Below, in pieces: positions 56,764-64,000 of a stretch of 64,000 nucleotides of DNA. Made by a program: the position numbers and the translations under genes. The stretch comes from Microbacterium sp. 1.5R (GTDB lineage Bacteria; Actinomycetota; Actinomycetes; Actinomycetales; Microbacteriaceae): positions 2,542,001-2,606,000 of the forward strand of contig NZ_CP018151.1 of assembly GCF_001889265.1 (NCBI RefSeq), in the 5' to 3' direction. The stretch's first letter is position 1. The number at the start of each line of letters is the position of its first letter. Below the pieces are notes generated by a model. It was given only the letters and a program-made list of their open reading frames with translations, had not been told where the DNA came from and did not search any database.

Positions 56764-58320
56764 TCACTCGCAGCGGACGTCGCTCTCGGGCACCACGTCG
56801 TCGAGCAGGAAGGCCTCCACAGTGCTGTCGACGCAGCTGCTGCCCTTGTTGTATCCGGTGTGCCCTTCGCCCACGCGGGTGATCAGCACGCCCTCTTCGA
56901 GCTGCTGAGCGAGCGACTCGGACCACTCGTACGGGGTCGCCGGGTCATTGGTCGTGCCGACCACGAGGATGGGGCCCGCGCCCTCGGCGTTGATCTCGCC
57001 CCGGGTGCCGGTCGGCGGATAAGGCCACACCGAGCAGGAGTCGGGTCCGTTCCAGTACGGAGCGATGGTCGGAGCTCCGTCCGCGATCTTCTTCTCGGTC
57101 GCCGCCTCGGCGGCAGGATCGTCCTCGACCGGGTAGTCCATGCAGTTGTACGCGCGGAACGCCTCGCTCGAGTTGTCGAGGTACGTGCCGTTCTCGCGAC
57201 CGTTGTAGAAGTCGGCGAGGAAGAACGCCGTCGTCGGGTCGCCCTGCAGCGCCTCGTCGAGGGCCTGGGTGAGGTACTGCCAGCTGTCCGCCGAGTACAG
57301 TGCCGCGATGATGCCGGTCATCAGCGAGTCCGCGCCGAGCATGCGTCCGTCGCCGTTCTCGAGCGGAGCGGCGTCGACACTCGCCAGCAGCGCACCGAGG
57401 TCGGCCATCGCCTCGTCGACCGTGCCGGTGAACGGGCACTCCCCCGAGTCGAGGCAGTCCTGCATGTAGGCGCGAAGGGCCGACTCGAATCCGAGCGCCT
57501 GGGTCGCGCCGACATCGAGGCCCGAGACGGCAGGGTCGATCGCGCCGTCGAGCACGAGGCGGCCCGCCTTGTCGGGGTAGAGGTCGGCATACGTCGCACC
57601 GAGGAAGGTGCCGTACGAGTAGCCCAGGTAGTTGAGCTGCTTGTCGCCCAGCACCGCACGGATCAGATCCATGTCACGCGCCGCGTTGATCGTCGTCACG
57701 TACGGCAGGATGCCGCCGCTGTTCGCCTCGCACGCGTCTGCAAACTCCTTGTGCGCATCGAGGAGCTCCGCCTCCCACTCGGCGCTCCCGCGCTTGCCCG
57801 CGGGGATCGAGTAGAGGTAGTCGTCCATGCCCGCAGCATCGAAGCACGTCACGGCCGTCGATTCGCCGACGCCGCGGGGATCGAAGCCGATCACGTCGTA
57901 GTTCTCGATGAGGGCGGCTCCGACGGCGAAGTCGAGGCTGTCGCGGATGAGTTCGACTCCACTGGCGCCGGGACCGCCCGGGTTGGTCAGCAGCGAGCCC
58001 TGAGTCGTTCCCGTCGCCTGGTGGCGCACGACGGAGAGGGTGATCTCTCCCTCCCCCGGGTTCTCCCAGTCGAGCGGCGCGGTCACGTCGGTGCAGTCGA
58101 AGCCCGTGCCGCATTGGCTCCAGGTGAGCGTCTGCCCGTAGAACGGCAGCAGGTCGTCGGCGACGCCCTCCGTATCAGGAGCGTTGGTGGTCGACGGCTT
58201 CGGCTCGGCCTGCTCGGGGATCATCGAATACAGACACCCGGAGAGTGCGACCGATGCCGCGGCGAGGCCCGCGAGCACAGCGACGGCACGTCGGATGCGG
58301 GAAGTCGGTCGATTGTTCAC
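56764..58320 (-). CDS. Exported alpha/beta hydrolase, tripeptidyl aminopeptidase-like
   Basis: 518-aa secreted hydrolase. A lipoprotein-like signal ends VALSGC near residue 28. The alpha/beta core has an HG-type turn NPGGPGASG, nucleophile elbow GYSYGTFLGA near residue 215, and the C-terminal TAP-like domain (GTTNDPATPYEWSESLAQQL and VGEGHTGYNKGSSC with the catalytic His). Such enzymes remove N-terminal peptides outside the cell. GTG start with GGAGG. Overlaps holB by 4 bp. Confidence 0.92.
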   Translation of the reverse strand: MNNRPTSRIRRAVAVLAGLAAASVALSGCLYSMIPEQAEPKPSTTNAPDTEGVADDLLPFYGQTLTWSQCGTGFDCTDVTAPLDWENPGEGEITLSVVRHQATGTTQGSLLTNPGGPGASGVELIRDSLDFAVGAALIENYDVIGFDPRGVGESTAVTCFDAAGMDDYLYSIPAGKRGSAEWEAELLDAHKEFADACEANSGGILPYVTTINAARDMDLIRAVLGDKQLNYLGYSYGTFLGATYADLYPDKAGRLVLDGAIDPAVSGLDVGATQALGFESALRAYMQDCLDSGECPFTGTVDEAMADLGALLASVDAAPLENGDGRMLGADSLMTGIIAALYSADSWQYLTQALDEALQGDPTTAFFLADFYNGRENGTYLDNSSEAFRAYNCMDYPVEDDPAAEAATEKKIADGAPTIAPYWNGPDSCSVWPYPPTGTRGEINAEGAGPILVVGTTNDPATPYEWSESLAQQLEEGVLITRVGEGHTGYNKGSSCVDSTVEAFLLDDVVPESDVRCE

Positions 58321-59474
58321 GGTGTCCTCCCGCTCGTGACAGTCACGAGCAAGCTCTCCAGGGCGAGCAGCGGTGCGACATTGCGCTCCAGCGACTGGCG
58401 TGTGTCGGCAAGGTGGTCGAGTACGACAAGAGTACGGGTCTCGGGCCAGGCCGCCGCGAGAGCAGCCAGATCCTCACGAAGCTCACGGTTGATCAGCTCG
58501 TCGTCCCTGCCGAACTGCAGCATCACGACGTCACGGAACAGCGACTGGAGATCGGTGAGCACCCTGTCGATCCCGTCGCGCAGACTTCGGGTCGCGCGCT
58601 TCTTCTGATCGTCTTCCAGGGCTGAGATCTGCGCTCGCAGGGCGGGCGGGACAGCCTGCCCCTCGGCGATCCCGACGGTGCGGAGCAGGGAGGCGCGCTC
58701 GGCCGCATCGCGCTCGGCAGTGAGCGCCTTGGCGTCGTCCGTGGCCGCCTGGATGATGCGCCCGGCGACCTCGACGGCGTCGTTGACACCGCGAACTCCC
58801 AGCACCGACCTCAGGGTCTCGTCGCGGCGGCGACGGGCGGATTCGTCGGTGGCCAGACGCTGGGCCATGCCGATGTGACGCTGTGCGTGGCGGGCGGCCT
58901 GCTCGGCGATGGCTTCGTCGACCCCCGTGCGGAGGGTGATCAGACGTGCCACGTCTGCGACGTCGGGCTCACGCAGTCGCAGCGAGCGGACGCGGGAGCG
59001 GATCGTCGGCAGCAGGTCGGCTTCGCTCGGTGCGCAGAGGATCCAGACGGTCTGCTCGGGCGGCTCTTCGAGCGCCTTCAGGAGCACGTTGGAGGTTCGC
59101 TCGACCATGCGGTCGGCATCTTCGACCACGATCACGCGGTAGCGGCCCGCAGAGGGCGCGAAGTACGAGCGCTCGACGAGCGCACGGGCCTCCGCGATCG
59201 TGATGATGACCTTGTCGGTGCGCAGGGCCGTCACATCGGGATGCGTTCCCGCGAGGACCTGACGCATGGCCGCCTCGTCGTCCGGGTGATCCGCGACGAG
59301 CGCCGCGGCGAAGGCATGCGCGAGGGTGGATCGTCCCGACCCGGGAGGACCCGTGATCAGCCAGGCGTGCGAGAGCGCGGACGGATCGGATGCGGCATTG
59401 CGCAACGTGTCGACCGCGGCATCCTGCCCCCACACGTCGGCCCACGGGAAAGGGGCGGCGACAGTCTGGGGCAT
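58317..59474 (-). CDS. holB: DNA polymerase III subunit delta'
   Basis: 385-aa clamp-loader component. AAA-like N-terminal domain has GPPGSGRSTLAHAFA, where the usual Walker Lys is Arg, consistent with the non-ATP-hydrolysing delta' role, then VIIVEDADRM and sensor-like VLLKALEEPPEQTVWIL. C-terminal collar-type helical domain follows. TAGGCT ends 6 nt before the ATG, so it has its own leaderless promoter although it lies in a topA-tmk-holB run. Confidence 0.92.
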   Translation of the reverse strand: MPQTVAAPFPWADVWGQDAAVDTLRNAASDPSALSHAWLITGPPGSGRSTLAHAFAAALVADHPDDEAAMRQVLAGTHPDVTALRTDKVIITIAEARALVERSYFAPSAGRYRVIVVEDADRMVERTSNVLLKALEEPPEQTVWILCAPSEADLLPTIRSRVRSLRLREPDVADVARLITLRTGVDEAIAEQAARHAQRHIGMAQRLATDESARRRRDETLRSVLGVRGVNDAVEVAGRIIQAATDDAKALTAERDAAERASLLRTVGIAEGQAVPPALRAQISALEDDQKKRATRSLRDGIDRVLTDLQSLFRDVVMLQFGRDDELINRELREDLAALAAAWPETRTLVVLDHLADTRQSLERNVAPLLALESLLVTVTSGRTP

Positions 59475-59501
59475 GCCCTCAGCCTAATCGGGAGCACCGA
59501 C

Positions 59502-59536
59502 GTACGCGGCACCGCCGGGCGATGTACGCGGCACCG
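59502..59536. repeat. Short direct repeat (GTACGCGGCACCG x2)
   Basis: GTACGCGGCACCG at 59502-59514 and again at 59524-59536, 22 bp apart, followed by further GCACCGCCGGGCGG-like sequence at 59571-59584. In the holB-tmk gap. Confidence 0.6.
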
Positions 59537-59585
59537 ACCGGGTGAAGCCCTGGCCATGGCGTGGTCGGGCGCACCGCCGGGCGGA

Positions 59586-60215
59586 TCAGCCGATGAGCGT
59601 CGAGACCCGATCGCGGATCTGCTCGGCGATGTTCTCCGGAGTCGCGGCGGCATCGAGAACCAGGAACCGCTCCGGTTCGGCCTGGGCCAGGGCGAGGTAC
59701 GCGTCGCGGACGCGGGCATGGAACTCTGTCTTCTCGGCTTCGAGCCGGTCGAACGGCTTGTCGGCGGAGTCGAGTCGCACGCGCGCCGACTCGGGATCGA
59801 GGTCGAGCAGCACGGTGAGATCGGGAAGCGCTCCCTCGGCTGCCCAGAGCGACAGGTCGCGGATTTCGTCGCCGTCCAACACGCGTCCCGCGCCCTGATA
59901 GGCGACGGACGAGTCGAGGTAGCGGTCCTGCAGCACGACCTCGCCGCGGGCGAGCGCCGGTCGAACGACGGTCGCGACGTGGTGCGCGCGATCGGCCGCG
60001 TAGAGCAGAGCCTCTGCCCGCGGGGCGATGTCGCCGCGATGGTGGAGCACGATGTCGCGGATCAGCTGGCCGACCTCCGACCCACCCGGCTCACGGGTGC
60101 GCACGACCGTCCGCCCCGCATCCGTCAGCCACTGCCCGAGCAGGTTCGACTGCGTGGTCTTCCCCGATCCGTCTCCGCCTTCGAGCGTGATCCAGACTCC
60201 GGAGTCAGACGTCAC
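59586..60215 (-). CDS. tmk: Thymidylate kinase
   Basis: 209-aa dTMP kinase. P-loop GGDGSGKTTQSNLL near residue 14, DRY motif DRYLDSSVAYQGAGR near 100, and the lid region LDPESARVRLDSADKPFDRLE. Length normal. Translation coupled to topA by a 4-bp overlap; holB follows after 111 bp. Confidence 0.95.
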   Translation of the reverse strand: MTSDSGVWITLEGGDGSGKTTQSNLLGQWLTDAGRTVVRTREPGGSEVGQLIRDIVLHHRGDIAPRAEALLYAADRAHHVATVVRPALARGEVVLQDRYLDSSVAYQGAGRVLDGDEIRDLSLWAAEGALPDLTVLLDLDPESARVRLDSADKPFDRLEAEKTEFHARVRDAYLALAQAEPERFLVLDAAATPENIAEQIRDRVSTLIG

Positions 60216-63070
60216 GAACCGGCCTTCTTCGCGGCATTCGCGGCACGGGTGGCAGCGGCCTTCTTGGCGGCTGCGGACCGCGCGGCTGCCTTCTCCGCAT
60301 CGGTCGCGGTCGCCTTCTTCGCGGGCGCCTTCTTCGCGGGCGCCTTCTTCGCGGGCGCCTTCTTGGCCGCGGGCTTCTTCGCCGCGGGCTTCTTCGCCGC
60401 GGGCTTCTTGGCCGCACCGCGTTTGGGCGCCGGCCCCTTGGCTCGCTTGTCTGCCAGCATCTGCACCGCGGTCTCGAACGTGATGTCCTCGACCTTCTGG
60501 CCCCGCGGAATCGTGACGTTGGTCTCGCCATCGGTGACGTAGGCGCCGAAGCGTCCGTCGCGGATGCGGATCGGCTTGCCGCTCACGGGATCTGCCTCGA
60601 ACTCGGCGAGCGCGCTGGATGCTCGGCGGGATCCGGCACCGTACTTCGGCTGCGAATAGATCTCGAGGGCCTTCTCGAGGGTCACATCGAAGATCTGCGA
60701 TTCGCTCTCGAGCGAGCGCGAGTCGGTGCCCTTCTTCAGGTAGGGCCCGAACCGGCCGTTCTGCGCGGTGATCTCCTCGCCGCTCTCCGGGTCGGCTCCC
60801 ACGACGCGCGGCAGGCTGAGAAGCTGCAGCGCCGTGTCGAGATCGATCGTGTCGACCGACATCGAACGGAACAGCGAAGCGGTGCGCGGCTTCGGCGCGG
60901 CATCCTTCTTCGCCCCACGCTTGGGCTTGGGCGCCTCGACGACCTCGCCGGTGGCCTCGTCGACCGCCGCATCTTCAGAGACGGGGTCGTTCTCCTGAAC
61001 GTAGGGCCCGAATCGGCCGTCCTTGACGACGACGATCTTGCCGTTGTCCGGGTTCGTGCCGAGCACGCGGTCGCCGGCGACCGGCGCATCGATGAGCTCC
61101 TGCGCCTTGGCCTCGGTCAGCTCGTCAGGAGCGAGGTCTTCGGGAACGTTGACGATGCGCGGCTTCTCGTCCGGAGCGTCGGGGTTCGCGACCTCGAGGT
61201 AGGGTCCGTACTTGCCGAATCGCAGGGTGGCGGTCTCGGTGATCGGCGTGGAGTTGAGCGCACGTGCGTCGATCTCGCCGAGGTTGTCGACGGTCTGGCG
61301 CAGTCCGACGTGCGAATCCGAGCCGTAGTAGAAGGAACGCAACCATTCGACGCGCTTCTGCTCGCCACGGGCGATCGCGTCGAGGTCGTCTTCGAGAGCT
61401 GCGGTGAAGTCGTAGTCGATCAGGTCGGCGAAGTGCTCCTCGAGCAGGCGCACGACACTGAAGGCGAGCCACGTCGGCACGAGAGCCTGGCCGCGCTTGG
61501 TGGCGTAGCCGCGATCGATCACGGTGCCGATGATGCTCGCGAACGTCGAAGGGCGGCCGATGCCGTGCTCCTCGAGCGCCTTGACGAGCGATGCCTCGGT
61601 GAAGCGCGGCTTCGGGGTCGTGCGGTGCCCCTTCGCCTCGGCATCGGACATCCGGAGGTCATCGCCGACGGCGACCGCAGGGAGCGACTGATTCTCGTCG
61701 GCGTCCTTGTCGTTGCGCTTCTCGTCGCGTCCCTCTTCGTACGCCTCGAGGAAGCCCTTGAAGGTGTAGACGGTGCCCGACGCGGTGAACTCGGCCTTCT
61801 GCCCGCCGGCGTCGACCGCGATCGTGACGGTCGTGGTCTCGTACTTCGCGTCGGCCATCTGGCTGGCGACGGTGCGTTTCCAGATGAGGTCGTAGAGGCG
61901 GTGCTCCTCGCGGTCGAGTTCGGCGGCGACCGACTTCGGGGTGCGGAAGTTCTCACCCGACGGGCGAATGGCCTCGTGCGCCTCCTGGGCGTTCTTGCTC
62001 TTCGACTTGTACACGCGCGGCTTGAGCGGCACGGCGCTGTCGCCGTACAACGCGACGGCCTGGCTGCGAGCGGCCTGCACCGCCTGCGTGCTCAGCGCCA
62101 CCGAGTCGGTTCGCATATAGGTGATGTAGCCCTTTTCGTAGAGCCGCTGGGCGACGCTCATCGCCTGCTTGGCACTCATCGAGAGCTTTCGTCCGGCCTC
62201 CTGCTGCATGGTGGAGGTGGTGAACGGCGCGTATGGGCTGCGGGTGCCGGGCTTCGCCTCGACCTTGGTGACCGTGCCCGTGCCCGCGGCGTCGATCGCC
62301 AGCGCGAGGGCCGCCGCCTTGGCCTCGTCGAGGATGATGACGGCCTTCTTGAGCTTGCCGTCGTCGTCGAAGTCGGTGCCTCGGGCGAGCTGACCGCCGT
62401 CCACGCGGACCAGACGGACCTTGAATCCGGACGACGAGGACGCGAGCGCCTCGACGTCCCAGTACTCGGCGGACACGAACGCCATGCGCTCGCGCTCACG
62501 CTCGACGATCATGCGGGTGGCGGCGGACTGCACTCGGCCGGCAGACAGACCGGTCTTGACCTTGTACCAGAGCACGGGCGAGACATCCCACCCGTACAGT
62601 CGGTCGAGGATACGGCGGGTCTCCTGCGCGTCGACCAGGTCGGTGTCGAGCTCACGCGTGTTGCCGATGGCCGCTTGGATCGCGTCCTTGGTGATCTCGT
62701 GGAACACCATCCGCTTGACGGGGACCTTGGGCTTCAGCGTCTCGAGCAGGTGCCACGCGATGGCCTCGCCCTCGCGGTCCTCATCAGTGGCGAGCAGAAG
62801 CTCGTCGGCAGTCTTGAGCGCCCGCTTGAGTTCGGCGACGGTCTTCGTCTTGCGATCGGAGACCACGTAATAGGGGTCGAAGTCGTTGTCGACGTCGATC
62901 GAGTACTTTCCGTACGCCTGCTTGTCCGCGGCGGGGATGTCCTTCTTGTCTGCGAGGTCGCGAATATGGCCGACCGAGCTGAGCACCTCGTAGCCATCGC
63001 CGAGGTACCCCTGGATCGACCGCATCTTCGTCGGAGACTCGACGATGACGAGCTTCTTGCCTTCAGCCAA
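60212..63070 (-). CDS. topA: DNA topoisomerase I
   Basis: 952-aa type IA topoisomerase relaxing negative supercoils. The TOPRIM domain starts KKLVIVESPTKMRSIQGYLG with DEDREGEAIAWHLLE; the active Tyr lies in EKGYITYMRTDS near residue 320. The C-terminus has actinobacterial Topo_C repeats (GRFGPYLKKG type, KDGRFGPYV, RDGRFGAYVTDG) and a Lys/Ala/Pro-rich tail of AKKPAAKK and AKKAPAKK repeats. The TTG at 63070 is chosen because AAAGGA lies 7 nt upstream and the family begins there; no good ATG is available. Ends overlap tmk. Confidence 0.95.
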   Translation of the reverse strand: MAEGKKLVIVESPTKMRSIQGYLGDGYEVLSSVGHIRDLADKKDIPAADKQAYGKYSIDVDNDFDPYYVVSDRKTKTVAELKRALKTADELLLATDEDREGEAIAWHLLETLKPKVPVKRMVFHEITKDAIQAAIGNTRELDTDLVDAQETRRILDRLYGWDVSPVLWYKVKTGLSAGRVQSAATRMIVERERERMAFVSAEYWDVEALASSSSGFKVRLVRVDGGQLARGTDFDDDGKLKKAVIILDEAKAAALALAIDAAGTGTVTKVEAKPGTRSPYAPFTTSTMQQEAGRKLSMSAKQAMSVAQRLYEKGYITYMRTDSVALSTQAVQAARSQAVALYGDSAVPLKPRVYKSKSKNAQEAHEAIRPSGENFRTPKSVAAELDREEHRLYDLIWKRTVASQMADAKYETTTVTIAVDAGGQKAEFTASGTVYTFKGFLEAYEEGRDEKRNDKDADENQSLPAVAVGDDLRMSDAEAKGHRTTPKPRFTEASLVKALEEHGIGRPSTFASIIGTVIDRGYATKRGQALVPTWLAFSVVRLLEEHFADLIDYDFTAALEDDLDAIARGEQKRVEWLRSFYYGSDSHVGLRQTVDNLGEIDARALNSTPITETATLRFGKYGPYLEVANPDAPDEKPRIVNVPEDLAPDELTEAKAQELIDAPVAGDRVLGTNPDNGKIVVVKDGRFGPYVQENDPVSEDAAVDEATGEVVEAPKPKRGAKKDAAPKPRTASLFRSMSVDTIDLDTALQLLSLPRVVGADPESGEEITAQNGRFGPYLKKGTDSRSLESESQIFDVTLEKALEIYSQPKYGAGSRRASSALAEFEADPVSGKPIRIRDGRFGAYVTDGETNVTIPRGQKVEDITFETAVQMLADKRAKGPAPKRGAAKKPAAKKPAAKKPAAKKAPAKKAPAKKAPAKKATATDAEKAAARSAAAKKAAATRAANAAKKAGS

Positions 63071-63168
63071 GGGAGCATCCTTTCTTCGAAGCACACCATA
63101 CACACCGCCGTGATGGGTTGGTCACAGAGGTCGCCTGCATTTTCGCCGGAAAGTGCCTCGCGCCGCAG

Positions 63169-63498
63169 TCAGATCCCCTCGGGTGGCCCAGCACGGGCTC
63201 GGGAGACGGCAGCGAGTCCAGCGTACTTCGCCTTGACCTGCACGGTCGCCACGAAGCCGTCGACGGCACATTCGGTGAGTGCTGCACCGGAAGCCGCGGC
63301 GACCCGCGCGGCGAGGGTGCACGGGTCGACCGTGACGACGACTGCGCCGCTGGCAGCGTCGGCCGCTGCCAGGGCCGCGGCGTCGGCAGCTCCCGCTGCG
63401 CGCTGCGCAGTGACTGCCGCGCCGCCGACGGCGGCGAGTCCGAATGACAGAGTCGCGCCGACCACCAGCACGCCGGCCGCGAGCACCGACCCCGCCAT
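63169..63498 (-). CDS. TadE-like pilus-locus protein (Rv3654c-like)
   Basis: 109-aa small secreted or membrane protein: hydrophobic N-terminal segment (about 5-28), then AAGAADAAALAAADAASG, the pattern of TadE-related helicase/secretion-neighbourhood proteins next to topA in mycobacteria. Two cysteines (DPCTLAARV, ECAVDGF) may form a disulfide. Last gene of the tad locus here. It ends just short of the topA gene. Confidence 0.83.
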   Translation of the reverse strand: MAGSVLAAGVLVVGATLSFGLAAVGGAAVTAQRAAGAADAAALAAADAASGAVVVTVDPCTLAARVAAASGAALTECAVDGFVATVQVKAKYAGLAAVSRARAGPPEGI

Positions 63499-63526
63499 CA
63501 GTGCTCCACCTCCACCGTCGAGAACA

Positions 63527-63871
63527 TCAGAGTCCTCCGGCGAGCGCGCAACTCGACGCGCGCACGCCCACCCTCACGAAGCCGCCGACGGTGAAGTCGG
63601 TCTCTGCGGACACGCACACGAGATCGCCCGACGTGCTGCTCGACATCGACGCACCGGGCACTGCAGCCGACACCGCATGTGCGGCGGCCCCCTCGTCTTC
63701 TCCTCTGCCGAGGAGCCGGGCCGCGTCAGCGGTCGCATCCTGCAGTGCCACCTGACGGGAGGCTGCGCCCAGAGCGCCGGCTCCGAGTAGGAGGACGAGC
63801 ACGACGGCGGGAACCGCGAGCGCGAGCTCCGCAGTCACGGAGCCGCGCTCGCCTGCACGGGCCGGAGTCAT
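63527..63871 (-). CDS. TadE-family pilus protein
   Basis: 114-aa protein with a TadE-type N-terminus: GERGSVTAELALAVPAVVLVLLLGAGAL, a positively charged start, conserved Glu and a transmembrane helix. Two cysteines near the C-terminus. The ATG at 63871 is chosen because it overlaps the stop of the upstream gene (TGATG); a GTG 3 bp earlier is also possible. Belongs to Flp/Tad pilus assembly. Confidence 0.88.
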   Translation of the reverse strand: MTPARAGERGSVTAELALAVPAVVLVLLLGAGALGAASRQVALQDATADAARLLGRGEDEGAAAHAVSAAVPGASMSSSTSGDLVCVSAETDFTVGGFVRVGVRASSCALAGGL

Positions 63872-64000
63872 CACGACACCGTCAGTGCCCGACGCACCAG
63901 GTCCGTGAGGATGCCACGCACCTCGTCTGACCTCATGATCACGACCAGGAGGCCGGCGAAGGCGACGGCCGCCATCGTGGTGATGGCGTACTCGGCGGTG
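63871..64000 (-). CDS. DUF4244 Flp-pilin-like protein (partial)
   Basis: Only the C-terminal 42 residues lie in the window (frame from 63999): TAEYAITTMAAVAFAGLLVV then IMRSDEVRGILTDLVRRALTVS, which matches the DUF4244/Flp family with its GxxxxEY-type processing region and hydrophobic helix. Start and N-terminus are outside the window. Stop overlaps the TadE start codon. Confidence 0.85.
   Translation of the reverse strand, partial: TAEYAITTMAAVAFAGLLVVIMRSDEVRGILTDLVRRALTVS

Overview
The window is a high-GC (about 68-70%) actinobacterial chromosome segment, most likely from Microbacterium or a close Microbacteriaceae relative. The evidence is gene content and order: serC / DUF3027 / cold-shock protein / XPB helicase, SenX3-RegX3, CarD, GlnR-like regulator, PPK next to a MutT1-like Nudix-phosphatase fusion, sigK-rskA beside a fasciclin lipoprotein, and topA next to a tad pilus locus. 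No prophage, insertion sequence or CRISPR array was seen. It reads as core chromosome with one small accessory-looking spot near 48-49 kb.

Layout. 0-8 kb: M23 peptidase, IdeR/DtxR-type iron regulator with an iron box, serC, DUF3027 acidic-tail protein, cold-shock protein, helicase-associated protein and XPB helicase. 8-13 kb: two-component system, WXG100 protein, groL with a CIRCE operator. 13-22 kb: LytR_C-type protein, DUF3263, DUF2332, msrB, nitroreductase, DMT transporter, SRAP protein, YjbR protein, ABC exporter and its linked NarL-type two-component system. 22-32 kb: aldo/keto reductase, tRNA-Thr, degenerate thioredoxin-fold protein, MsiK-like ATPase, DUF4032, rlmB-cysS, ispDF, carD. 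32-48 kb is a phosphate block: regX3-senX3, phoU, then gpmA and housekeeping genes, a GlnR-like regulator, ppk, a MutT1-like gene and pstSCAB with a perfect PHO-box direct repeat before pstS. 48-49.1 kb: a DUF559 endonuclease-like gene flanked by three copies of a short GGGCACA(A/G)CTTCGGA repeat. 49-53 kb: pabC, a candidate structured small RNA, sigK-rskA divergent from a fasciclin lipoprotein, both starts preceded by a matching SigK-like promoter. 53-56.7 kb: tRNA-Lys, DJ-1-like protein, CGNR protein, pncA-DUF1697-M23 operon, tRNA-Thr. 56.7-64 kb: topA-tmk-holB-hydrolase, then the 3' end of a tad pilus operon running off the window.

How the genes work together. Low phosphate sensed through PstSCAB/PhoU would signal to SenX3-RegX3, whose expected box lies before pstS; PPK and the Nudix protein handle polyphosphate and nucleotide pools, and the GlnR-like regulator links this area to nitrogen. 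SigK/RskA appears to control itself and the fasciclin lipoprotein. At about twenty genes a TANNNT-type -10 hexamer ends roughly 6-8 nt before the start codon with no ribosome binding site, so leaderless transcription is widespread; I used this to choose several starts (ppk, ispDF and others).

All calls are from reading the sequence. No database search or structure computation was run.
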